A stretch of DNA of 64,000 bases from Pelagomonas calceolata (lineage: Eukaryota > Sar > Pelagophyceae > Pelagomonadales > Pelagomonadaceae), in contig CAKKNE010000001.1 of assembly GCA_918797485.1 (NCBI GenBank), positions 5,208,001 through 5,272,000 of the forward strand. The letters are read 5' to 3'. Positions 29,501 to 36,177 of the stretch are shown one piece after another. The notes beneath the pieces were generated by a model. That model ran no database searches. It was not told the DNA's origin and saw only the letters and a list, made by a program, of their open reading frames with translations. The position numbers and the translations under genes were made by a program. How positions within the stretch are numbered: the stretch's first letter is position 1; the number at the start of each line of letters is the position of its first letter.

Positions 29501-32500
29501 CATGGCCCGACTTGGACACGCACGTTTGCGGTGCGTGCAAGGCGCTCGTGAATTGGGAAACGTATGGTTCCACGTGCGGCGGCTACTGCTCCGGCATCGG
29601 CCTCACTTGCGTCGACGGTTGGGAGGAGGTTGATGAAACATGCGAAGTGGAAGAGCACCTCGGATGCAACGGAAGGGCTGACTCGAGCGACGCGATCTGT
29701 GAGTGCGCGCCGCTCGCGGCGTACAGCTACTCGTTCTCCTACGACGTGTCGACGGCCCAGCCGACGTCATCCCCAACACCTACGCCGATCATCGCCGTCG
29801 AGGTCACGAGCACAGTCGCGGGCGTCACGGCGGACGCGTTCCAGAACACCGTGTTCGTGGACGCGTTCAAGACGACGGTGGCCGCAGCGATTACCGGCGT
29901 GGACGCGGACATGGTCACGAACCTGAGAGTCGACGGCGTGCCCGTGAACCGCCGCCTGACGGACGGCGTCGAGGTGACGTACGAGATCGTCGTGCCCGCC
30001 GCGACAGCCGCGGCTAGCGGCTACGACGACGTAGATGCGCTCTCGTCGGGCGTGTCGACGTCGCTCGTGGCGGCGGCCGACACGTTCGTCGAGACCGTGC
30101 AGAACGAGGTCGAGGCCATCGCCGCGGCGGCGCCGGCCGGCTCCACGGAGGCGGCCGAGGCCGCGGCGGCCGCCACGCATGCGGAGGCCATCACGACGGT
30201 CTTGGCCCCGGTCGTCGTCGTAAGTCAGACGCTCGCGCCGACGCCGCGCCCGTCACCGGCCCCGTCTCCGGCTCCCACACCGGCGCCCACGACTTGCGAC
30301 CCTTCTTCATGGCCTGACTTCGACGACGAGGTTTGCGGTGCGTGCAAGGCGCTCGTGAATTGGGAAACGTATGGTTCCACGTGCGGCGGCTACTGCTCCG
30401 GCATCGGTCTCACTTGCGTCGACGGTTGGGAGGAGGAAGACGATGATTGTAACGTGAAAGAGCACCTCGGATGCGACGGAACGGTCAGCTCGAGCGACGC
30501 GATTTGTGAGTGCGCGACGACCAACGTGGGTACGCCCACGACTTGCGACCACGTCGCCGGCCAGCCGTTCGTCCTCGTGGCGTCTGAGCCCGATCCAGCC
30601 ACCCAGGCAATGTTGGGCCTGCCAGACGGGGAGTTCTCGGTGGGCTTGAATCATGCCGACAGACACTACATCGCCGACGAGACTCCAAACGTCCACAGCA
30701 ACACATTTGTCAGCACGCAAACGACGGAGGGCACGAAGATGCTTCATCGCAGCACGGACAACAACATAGTTTTCCCGGATATGCCGGACGAGTGGACGAC
30801 GGACGCGACGCGGCCGCCGTCCATCGACGAGGACTTCCTCATCAACGTCGGTCTGCACGTTCACTGCAACGACTACGCGCCGGGGGCCAAGGCGATAGCG
30901 CTCGGAAACTACCACGAGTCCGTCGGGAGCTGGGTCGTCAACGAAGACGGGACAATTTCGCCGCATGATGGCCCGCACCTCATTCTTGGCTGGGGCGACT
31001 TCACCACGGCTAGTGGGTCGTGTGGGGCTGACAACATGAACATGGACCCGCAACCGAACAACCTAGTCCTCATGGACTCCGCGATGGCGCTCGGTTGCGA
31101 GGCCGCGAGAGAGGCCGATCCCGCTCTTCCGTGCGCGCCGGTCTTCCGCGCGAGAGGCGTCGACTGCGATGACGGCGTGACCGGCGGATACGAGTACTCG
31201 TTCTCGTACGACATCATCTACGACGTCTCCTACTCGTACGACATCATCTACGACGTCTCCTACTTGTTCTCGTACTCGTTCTCGTACTCGTTCGAGACGA
31301 TGGCGCCGACGCCGGCGGCCGTCGCGGCGGTGTCGGTCAACATGGGCTACACGATGGCGCCGCTCAGCGCGAGCAAGTCGCCGGCGTGGGTCGACTTCTG
31401 GGCCAGCGAGACCTACTACGGCTACATGGGCGACGAGGAGGAGATGACCACGCACGCGCACACGATGGTGTCGGTCGCGTTCGGCGCAGACTCGGTCTTC
31501 GGCGAGGTGACCACCGACAGCGTGGGCGCGACCATCGTCATCGCCGAGGGTCACAACCCCTGCGTGCTCGGCACTAGTACCAGCCGAGAAGAATACGACG
31601 GGTGTCTCGAAGACAACGGCATCAGCGGCCGCCGCCTGGACGAGAGGGAGCGTGCGACGCCCGCTCGCGCGTCGCGGAGGCTCGTCGTCGCCAGCGACGA
31701 CGACATCGACGAAGTCTGCGGCCCGGCGTGCAACGTGGACGACGGCTCGGTCACCGACGACGCTTCGAAGCTGGTCGTCGGCATGGAGATCGAAACGGAC
31801 CTCGAGGCGGAAGAGATTTCCGCCGGCGTCGGCGCGGCGACGGATTCTGTCGTCGCGGCCGCCACGGCGGACTGTTCGTGCTCCGAAACCGACTGCAACG
31901 CGCTGGCGTGCGCGTTTTGCGACGCTTCGGGCGACGCCGCGTCCGAAGGTTGCGAGGAGGCTTTTGTCGTTTCAGACGTCGAGGTGGCGTACACGGTCGT
32001 GTTCAGTAACGACACCAACGTGACGACCTACGAGGTGATATCCGGCTCCGCCACGTTCTCGGGCATCTCGTACGACGAGGCGAACGATGCCTCGGCCAAG
32101 GCCGTCTTTCGGGACGCGATCGGTCGCCTTTCGGCCAATATCACCGAGAACCGCGTGACTCTCACGCACTTGGAGGCGTCAGCGCGCCGACGCCTCTCGG
32201 ACGGCGTCGTGGTCGACTTCGAGATTAGCGTGACGGCCGCCGAGAAGGCCGCCGTCGAGGACGACCTGCAAGCGGCCAGGGATGACCCGAGCCTCCTCGA
32301 TGCGGCCCTCACGGCGGCCGCCGCGGCTAGTGCTGATCCTACGATGGTGGACTTATTCGCCAACATCAAGACGGAGAGCTTCGACCCCGACATCGGCGCG
32401 GCGACGCCGGCGCCGACGACGCTGGGCTTCTTCAATCTGTTCTACCAGGCCTGTGTCACGGGCGGCGATACGTACCCGTTGGGGAGGCGCTTCTCGAACT

Positions 32501-32757
32501 TGTACTGCCAAGCCGTCGCGCCCGAGTTCGCGGCGCACGAAGAAGAGCACGGCCCTATGGGCACGCCGAACGCGCCGCGGCCGAGTCCCAGGCCGACGCC
32601 CGCGCCCGTCGTGCAGCCGCCGGGAGCGGGCGTCCCTACCTATATGCCGTCGTCGAGCCCGACCTTCGTCCCGACCAAGGTCCCCATTTCGGCGCCCACC
32701 TACGTACCGACTCCGGCGCCGATCACGCCGTCGTATAAACCGACGACAGCACGGTAA
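23530..32757 (+). CDS. Giant secreted modular protein with C-type lectin domain
   Basis: About 3007 residues after removal of the 204-nt introner at 27205-27408 (3075 if read through). An N-terminal signal peptide (MARLALLWAAVMPTVGGHA) is followed by Cys-rich modules separated by acidic linkers (runs of DEDEDGDEDG). Module families recur: CTPGW..CLDDGTLM..C..C..Y; CDECRDAIG...GCCPITREFC; ECDIETSGD..GTTNHGAG (24540 and 28440); CDPSSWPD..CGACKALVNWE (29490 and 30297). About residues 577-724 resemble a PPC domain. Residues 1168-1357 are a C-type lectin fold (WLDLQEVTH|DGAWVWSDGSAPSYENW). Three SEA-like domains, each with RRL before a beta strand, lie near 1875, 2090 and 2835. SYSYSYD and PTPxP linkers, ending PTYMPSSSPTFVPT, suggest a cell-wall or surface protein. 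No anchor is seen. Confidence 0.8.
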   Translation: MARLALLWAAVMPTVGGHATGQTPLAKGQARARGSRRLEGYSARRLADEDEDGDEDGDDYDYWEALCPECGDEHNCAAAAECHGWCCSTWGECCSEDEDEDGDEDGDEDDCTPGWGAIECLDDGTLMASTAEGCSSCDDCEMYDLTAATGGRYTCEPGTNTYYVDEDLDGNVDVEGPFGECWYDDCDDDDDDEDDDGDEDEDDDAMAACLRCVNEECAGNEAHSEICSDCLGEDCDECRDAIGDSELAAFVSGGCDFDDGSEVGNWFRDEACGSLRGCCPITREFCTNDPYLPDNCNCDWCGYPACGDCDCDVYGDDHCCTGSFGYEDEDGDEDDEECDIETSGDLNSSPSGTTNHGAGKGWCYSALDDLVGCTVSPGDCWAMCDFFFPPDEYNDGVVAIDWNKGGCYCQNECQCMEDVGDDEGYLITRDGTALPQECEGDEDEDGDEDEDEDGDEDEDADEDEGCTPGWHSVKCLDDGTVMRGEGCASCGDCAMYNYTAATGGRATCELHGPNGSYSYSYSYDQSRTATYYFLHGPDGSYSYSYSYDQSRTATYYFDGVEQAVEECGYEDCLFVENIACGETRYESTANAAHWLSGNDAPDHFYLITPSETAYYHFSTCGSDYDTYLYLYDVVDYEADTCLRSPAPHAGEVELIGEWDDDGENVCRALDGREEREDVWTSQPLQAGETYVLQVTGYSDREDCDTDHARDAGAAGNYALAVDCSPHPPCQDLMCSGQRCICGRFGCDMDECCLEDDDGNNRGCCNPSFCDDGGADVRGQTIQCNDDHSGWTTCRVPQDSGEAFPEYFEDEDEDEDGDEDEDGDEDGDEDEDEDDDCRPGHRMSECPPDCSPGWQTYECRDDGTLMHGNGCASCEDCEAFDHTAATGGRLTCEPGTSPIVYYYDEDLDGTPEDMGEVGECQHTDCSEAENEDEDEIYDVSYLFSYSFSFSYSFETMDRCLACVNAECQGDEPYSEICSDCLGEDCDECRDAIGESELTAFVSGGCDFDDGSDIGRWFRDEGCGSLRGCCPITREFCMNDPYLPDNCNCGDCGFPACGDCDCDAHGDGECCNREYLGDEDEDWDEDEDEDERRYEPCDSNDDCEGECKFCYVDEEGEGHCELCYYLWRCNMISWHDDCDEFHEGTCADHLDQNEELEARQNCEAVCETGGAQTCTTSYYRSDDEVASKEVAREYCGADGLARIDAAEENVNALSQCDMAMCWLDLQEVTHCVEINQCVGCSSSPSHFPAMTRPSWLGRAVRNRHRHAIEQASRRWRGGRRGDSARTCRKTLISTQVTHDGAWVWSDGSAPSYENWNNQYDQPDDGYGPEADAIMNAGDVEVYDGTWFDAQNGDWAHALCNNNQADCADDIYLAPYMTGCPEGYDFPATEGACQRAADLSSGYEYGGAEGPYGGPDDLADNHPPCLHRESWDGDEEELCWTRPARGYCPQVSEQWGDLGAVCVRVGGCFETMGCQGGTPRPTITPAPTPSPASCTVRAYESVGCDCDPKSTCEGGMHDGSDEACCGTNGGYCGVEWRGTDGAEWIDIHDDACSGTDFFRVSPGCGIEVKTEWGEAYTYNEGSVLVCGYECECRATPGCDTVRYLRIFATGPSSYDQGDEDECEGEYDDDWLDWDEDEDEECDIETSGDRSSSPSGTTNHGAGNGWCYSDLDEHVGCAASPGDCWAMCEDEYGDGVVAIDWDEEDGGSCYCQNECECMEDVGDIGSYLITRDSRVGALPHECGPDEGEDGDEDEDDDEDWMWDGGCRPDYCTSWGEDCCASMDWGEPATCANGYTPMPSNPSEDDCEYTCCPVDIGTVTLYEDKSRGAGCDALDYSGNVVDADSADHCCQDEDYCCFFGACASDSDYCGYRFHCPEVLVTGDLTFEGITYEAAQDNTDVFVAAVADLCGVAASAVTVEISKARRRRLAEGIVVTYTVGVATANEAQTVTSAISSSSTADVDAAISKAATDAGVDDDFDGVTTTNVGTPTTCDPSSWPDLDTHVCGACKALVNWETYGSTCGGYCSGIGLTCVDGWEEVDETCEVEEHLGCNGRADSSDAICECAPLAAYSYSFSYDVSTAQPTSSPTPTPIIAVEVTSTVAGVTADAFQNTVFVDAFKTTVAAAITGVDADMVTNLRVDGVPVNRRLTDGVEVTYEIVVPAATAAASGYDDVDALSSGVSTSLVAAADTFVETVQNEVEAIAAAAPAGSTEAAEAAAAATHAEAITTVLAPVVVVSQTLAPTPRPSPAPSPAPTPAPTTCDPSSWPDFDDEVCGACKALVNWETYGSTCGGYCSGIGLTCVDGWEEEDDDCNVKEHLGCDGTVSSSDAICECATTNVGTPTTCDHVAGQPFVLVASEPDPATQAMLGLPDGEFSVGLNHADRHYIADETPNVHSNTFVSTQTTEGTKMLHRSTDNNIVFPDMPDEWTTDATRPPSIDEDFLINVGLHVHCNDYAPGAKAIALGNYHESVGSWVVNEDGTISPHDGPHLILGWGDFTTASGSCGADNMNMDPQPNNLVLMDSAMALGCEAAREADPALPCAPVFRARGVDCDDGVTGGYEYSFSYDIIYDVSYSYDIIYDVSYLFSYSFSYSFETMAPTPAAVAAVSVNMGYTMAPLSASKSPAWVDFWASETYYGYMGDEEEMTTHAHTMVSVAFGADSVFGEVTTDSVGATIVIAEGHNPCVLGTSTSREEYDGCLEDNGISGRRLDERERATPARASRRLVVASDDDIDEVCGPACNVDDGSVTDDASKLVVGMEIETDLEAEEISAGVGAATDSVVAAATADCSCSETDCNALACAFCDASGDAASEGCEEAFVVSDVEVAYTVVFSNDTNVTTYEVISGSATFSGISYDEANDASAKAVFRDAIGRLSANITENRVTLTHLEASARRRLSDGVVVDFEISVTAAEKAAVEDDLQAARDDPSLLDAALTAAAAASADPTMVDLFANIKTESFDPDIGAATPAPTTLGFFNLFYQACVTGGDTYPLGRRFSNLYCQAVAPEFAAHEEEHGPMGTPNAPRPSPRPTPAPVVQPPGAGVPTYMPSSSPTFVPTKVPISAPTYVPTPAPITPSYKPTTAR
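25060..25203 (+). repeat. 72-bp tandem duplication in coding sequence
   Basis: Two nearly identical 72-bp units (starting 25060 and 25132) encode HGP(N/D)GSYSYSYSYDQ plus SRTATYYF twice. The near identity indicates a recent in-frame duplication. Confidence 0.85.
27205..27408 (+). mobile_element. Introner, intact, in the C-type lectin exon
   Basis: The element CTGTGTGGAAATCA...TGATTTCCACACAG (27213-27408) has 14-bp terminal inverted repeats. It is flanked by the exact octamer GTCACGCA at 27205-27212 and 27409-27416. Splicing from GT of the left octamer to the AG ending the element gives GAG|GTC ACG CAC GAC and restores the lectin motif LQEVTHDGAWVW. A hairpin CCACGCCATCGA/TCGATGGCGTGG (27318-27353) lies inside. 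The intron is 204 nt with no stop in frame, so reading through is also possible. Confidence 0.85.
31205..31264 (+). repeat. 30-bp tandem repeat in coding sequence
   Basis: Two copies of a unit encoding SYDIIYDVSY-type sequence. The adjacent DNA, encoding IYDVSYLFSYSFS, is also found at 26332-26398, so the linker has moved within the gene. Confidence 0.7.
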
Positions 32758-32840
32758 TCGGCGCCTCCCTCCTCCCTCCCCCTTCCTGTCCCCCCCCGCC
32801 CGCCCCGCCCGAACGCCCGACCTGCAATCTGACCTGCACA

Positions 32841-34280
32841 CTAATCACCTTTACTTTCCTCCGCCCCCTCCTCGGCGGCGAACAGCCCGTGGGCCGTCCA
32901 GTCGCGGCGCTGCGACGGCTCCTCGACGACGACGCCGAGGCGCTTGATGCACACGTCCAGCGCGGCCACGATCCCGCGCGCCTGCGCCGACTCGACGAGC
33001 AGCGGCGCCGCCTCGCGGAACCGCACCTCCACGCTGTCGCCCGTCGACGCCCACGACGCCACGTCGCCGACCGCGTAGCGGCAGTCGACGCCGAAGACGT
33101 CGTCGTCGTCGAGCAGCGCGAGGCCCCGCGAACCGACGGCCAGCCGATACGCGCCGGGCGCGTCGAGGCCGCCCACGACGTCGACCTCGAAGACGTGCGC
33201 GCCGTAGAGCGGCCGCGCGCGGCAGCGGTCGACGAACGCGCGGTGCAGCGCCCGCGCGTCCAGCTTTCTAAATGCCGCGACGTGCGGCGCCGCCAGCGAG
33301 GCCAATGTCAGGGGCTCCTCGCCCTCGTAGGCCGGCGGGTAGCACTCGCCGATCGACAGGTCCTCCGTCAGCGCCGCGAGGTCCTCGACCCTTATAGGCG
33401 TCGCGGCGCCCATCGTCGCTAAGAGCGACAGCGCCGCCAGGGCGCCGGCGTCCTTGCGCGGGATCGGCAGCCGGCCCTCATTTAGCACGTCGTCCTCGCA
33501 CTGCAGGAAGTTCAGCCGCTCAAATAACACGTCGTCCGAGCGGCTCGGCTCGTGGAGGAAGCGCAGGATGCGCTTGAACACGAAGGCGGACTCATGTACA
33601 TCGCCGACGAACTCGCTGCGGTGGAGCGGCCGCCCGTTGTCCGCGAAAAACAGGCCGAACGTCGACCGGCGCGCGTCCGTCAGCCGCAGCCGCGTCGTCA
33701 CCAGATGCCGCGCGACGGCGGCGCAGTCGACCCAGGGCGCCACGGGCAACGCCTCCACCAAGGACTCGCCGTCGACGAGCGTCACGCTCAGGACCGAGGG
33801 CGGCCTCATATCAAACGCGGCTATATTTTGTTCGGAGGGCGGGCTCGCGACGGCGCCGAGGACCTCGTGGACGAACAACGCGTAGCGCGTATAATCCGCG
33901 GACGCGCACGTGAGCGCGGCGTCGACTTTGCGTCTACATCCGTCCGTCGCCGGCGGGCACGTGAGCGCGACGACGCACAGCAGCGGCCACCCCCTTGACG
34001 GTGTGCGCCGCAGCGCCGTCAGGACGTGATCATAAACGTCGTCCCGCAGCTCCGGGACGTTCCGCGCGGCGCTCGCGACGGCGCGCGCGAGCGCGGGCCG
34101 GAACGACTGGGCCGCGACGTACGCGTCGACGGCCTCGGCGACGTGCTCCTTGCTGTCGAATTGGTCCTCTTTTGGTCGCGGCAGCGTCGCGGGCGCGTCC
34201 CGGTTCTCGGGGATGGAGCCCAAGCCGGGCTCCGGCGCCACACGGCCGGCGCGCGGCTTGGGGGCGAAGAAGTCGGCCAT
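32841..34280 (-). CDS. Stand-alone MyTH4-FERM protein
   Basis: 479 residues. Residues 50-165 fit a MyTH4 domain (SFRPALARAVASAARNVPELRDDVYDHVLTALRRTPSRGWPLLCVVALTCPP, in pieces of about 20). A FERM domain follows (SVLSVTLVDGESLVEALP, STFGLFFADNGRPL, VLFERLNFLQCEDDVLNEG, then the PH-like F3 lobe GAYRLAVGSRGLALLDDD). This pair is found in the tails of myosins VII/X/XV and plant KCBP kinesin, where it binds microtubules or membrane cargo. Here no motor domain is present in the ORF or in the flanking sequence, and the start has a clean ATG. Its role as a cytoskeletal adaptor is inferred. Confidence 0.75.
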   Translation of the reverse strand: MADFFAPKPRAGRVAPEPGLGSIPENRDAPATLPRPKEDQFDSKEHVAEAVDAYVAAQSFRPALARAVASAARNVPELRDDVYDHVLTALRRTPSRGWPLLCVVALTCPPATDGCRRKVDAALTCASADYTRYALFVHEVLGAVASPPSEQNIAAFDMRPPSVLSVTLVDGESLVEALPVAPWVDCAAVARHLVTTRLRLTDARRSTFGLFFADNGRPLHRSEFVGDVHESAFVFKRILRFLHEPSRSDDVLFERLNFLQCEDDVLNEGRLPIPRKDAGALAALSLLATMGAATPIRVEDLAALTEDLSIGECYPPAYEGEEPLTLASLAAPHVAAFRKLDARALHRAFVDRCRARPLYGAHVFEVDVVGGLDAPGAYRLAVGSRGLALLDDDDVFGVDCRYAVGDVASWASTGDSVEVRFREAAPLLVESAQARGIVAALDVCIKRLGVVVEEPSQRRDWTAHGLFAAEEGAEESKGD

Positions 34281-34379
34281 TAGTTGTTATTCATGGAGAC
34301 CATGCGTAGTGCTCGGCCGCGGGCCAGATGGCAGCAGTTGGGCTGCCTACGAGCAAAAAATGGCAGCAGCTTACGAATT

Positions 34380-34403
34380 GCTAGTGTCTTACAGGCCGCT
34401 AGC
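34380..34403 (+). repeat. CTAG motif copy 5 (consensus)
   Basis: GCTAGTGTCTTACAGG followed by CCGCTAGC, one of the two best copies. It lies 164 nt upstream of the ankyrin gene at 34567 and points the same way. Confidence 0.85.
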
Positions 34404-34566
34404 TAATTTTCAGCTTAGTCGCGAGGGACGGGCGTGTCGTCTCGACGTGCGGCGGCGACGACCACGGTCTGGCCGGCCTGGGCGGCGCTGTGTCCGCGAG
34501 AGCCGTCGGGGTCGACGCCTCGGGTACTACTTAGTACTAAAAGTAAGCCACCGCAAGACTAGAGAC

Positions 34567-35670
34567 ATGTTGCTGATTGGGGACATTACGTTCCCTCGCT
34601 GGAACGGAGACGCTCAATTTGATCCATACATAACCGAGAAGCAAATAGATGATGCACTCAACCACGGCAAATCGCTCGATGCAGCAGAGCGAACCGCTGG
34701 TGCCAACGAATTTCTGATTGGTAATAATAGTGACACCAAAGTTACCGGGGAGTTGCTTCTCAAAGCGGTGGATAAAAGGAGGGCCGACGTCGTGCGATTT
34801 ATGGTAGAGCGGGGGGCGGATCTGAACTTCCCAACTTACTTGCTACACGCAGCCGTGCGGCGTGGGCGGTACTCGGACGCGGCCTTCGTTCTAGATTTGG
34901 GAGCCGCCGTCGATGTCGACGTGCCACTCCAAGGCGACGATACGAGGGATCGCACACCGCTCATGCGGGCTGCTGACCGCGCATGCCTCCCATGTTCGGC
35001 AGAGGAAGAGGCGGCACGACTCGCTACGGTTAAGCTTCTCCTGCATCACGGCGCGAATCTCGAAGCCCGCGATAGATACGGCCACCGGGCCCACCAGATC
35101 GCCACTATGGGATCGTCCGCGCGTGCCATTCTAAACGACGTCCGCGCCGCGGGCGGATGGCGGCCGTACGCCCGACGGGGATTCCACGGCGATCGGCTTG
35201 AAATGCTCGTCCTGCGTGTCCTCTGCGAACGGGGGCGGGCGACGACGGACGACGCGCTCCTCTCCCGGCTCTTCCCGTCTGTCGAAGATGCGGCCGCGGC
35301 GATCGAACTCGTATGCGCGCAGGTGCGACGAGTCGGACTGTTTTGGAAGGTGCATTTCCTGCTCGCCCTGCTGCATGGCGACGTTCGAGGCCCAGGAAGA
35401 CAACACGTACGTCGCTTTGACGCCCGTCCGGCCCGCGAAGGTGCTCCCAGTCTTTCTCGGCGGCCGCCGCTTCCTGGCCAAGGACCGGGCGTTCTTCGCG
35501 TCCTTGGGCGCGGTGGAGGTGAATTTCGACGTCGACACGAACCCCCTGACCTGCTGCTGCGGCGACCAGCTGTGTGGAAATTAACCAGTGAGTTACGTTT
35601 TGCGTGGACCTTCGTCAACCTCCACGCCATCGAGCAGACGCAGCTACGGAGACAAGCGTGGGGCGGCTGA
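34567..35670 (+). CDS. Ankyrin-repeat protein, C-terminus replaced
   Basis: 367 residues from ATG 34567. Residues 60-185 hold about four ankyrin repeats (GELLLKAVDKRRADVVRFMVERGAD, LLHAAVRRGRYSDAAFVLDLGAAV, RTPLMRAADRA, ATVKLLLHHGANLEARDRYG). A conserved tail then starts (AAGGWRPYAR, LEMLVLRVLCERGRA, LLSRLFPS). Two paralogs (43578 and 59771) continue this tail to a box ending VFRHVLSFW or VFKLVISFW; here it stops after about 35310 and the frame runs on through sequence that belongs, in another frame, to an AIM24-like gene. The true end is therefore uncertain: a chimera, or an unseen splice. Confidence 0.65.
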   Translation: MLLIGDITFPRWNGDAQFDPYITEKQIDDALNHGKSLDAAERTAGANEFLIGNNSDTKVTGELLLKAVDKRRADVVRFMVERGADLNFPTYLLHAAVRRGRYSDAAFVLDLGAAVDVDVPLQGDDTRDRTPLMRAADRACLPCSAEEEAARLATVKLLLHHGANLEARDRYGHRAHQIATMGSSARAILNDVRAAGGWRPYARRGFHGDRLEMLVLRVLCERGRATTDDALLSRLFPSVEDAAAAIELVCAQVRRVGLFWKVHFLLALLHGDVRGPGRQHVRRFDARPAREGAPSLSRRPPLPGQGPGVLRVLGRGGGEFRRRHEPPDLLLRRPAVWKLTSELRFAWTFVNLHAIEQTQLRRQAWGG

Positions 35671-36152
35671 AATTTGATTTCAACACAGGCGGCCAGGGCC
35701 TGATCCGCCAGGTTATCAAGGGCGACGGTATGGCCTTTATTGGGGCCATGGGCGTCATCACGCACAAGACGCTCGCGCCCGGGGAGACGCTCCTCGTCGA
35801 CACGAACTCGCTCGTGTCCTGGGAGGACTCCGTCGAATTTGATGTGAGGACGACGGGCGGCTGCTGCACGTGCTGCTGCGCGGGCGAAGGGCTCTTCAAC
35901 ACGAAGCTGACGGGCCCCGGCGAGGTCTTCCTCCAGAGCTACAGCCACGGCAAGTTCAAGAACTACGCCATCGAGTGGTACCTGGGCAACCGCGCGTCGG
36001 CCGGCCTCGCGCGCTTCGCGTCTCGCGGCGGCGCCGCGGCCGACCCGTTCGGCGCGCCGCCCGCCGCCGACACTGAGGTCATCCAGCGCCGCGGGAACAA
36101 CGCGCCGGCGCCCGTTCCCGCCGCCGCGCCGATGGACCGCAAGGGCCGCTAG
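35375..36152 (+). CDS. AIM24-family protein, N-terminal half missing
   Basis: Exons 35375-35561 and 35689-36152 encode 216 residues. LTPVRPAKVLPVFLGG, AFFASLGAVEVNF, TCCCGGQGLIRQVIKGDGMAFIG, LAPGETLLVDTNSLV, EFDVRTTGGCCTCC and EGLFNTKLTGPGEVFLQSYS match the second half of AIM24 (DUF124) proteins, a beta-rich family linked to mitochondrial organisation in yeast. The first half is not present. The same frame stays open upstream to about 35320, where a CAG acceptor (GCGCGCAG|GTGCGAC) could join a distant exon, but the upstream DNA is ankyrin sequence. The ATG at 35375 is a minimal start. Confidence 0.65.
35562..35688 (+). mobile_element. Introner with GC-AG splice sites
   Basis: The element CTGTGTGGAAATTA...TTTGATTTCAACACAG (35570-35688, 119 bp) is flanked by GCGACCAG (35562-35569) and GCGGCCAG (35689-35696), which match at 7 of 8 bases. 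Splicing from GC of the left octamer to AG at the element end gives TGC GGC|GGC CAG GGC and restores CCCGGQGLIRQ; the two GT donors next to it shift the frame or alter the protein. The CCACGCCATCGAGCAG core lies at 35622-35637. Confidence 0.8.
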
Positions 36153-36177
36153 GAGCGACTGACTAACAAGAGGTCTC

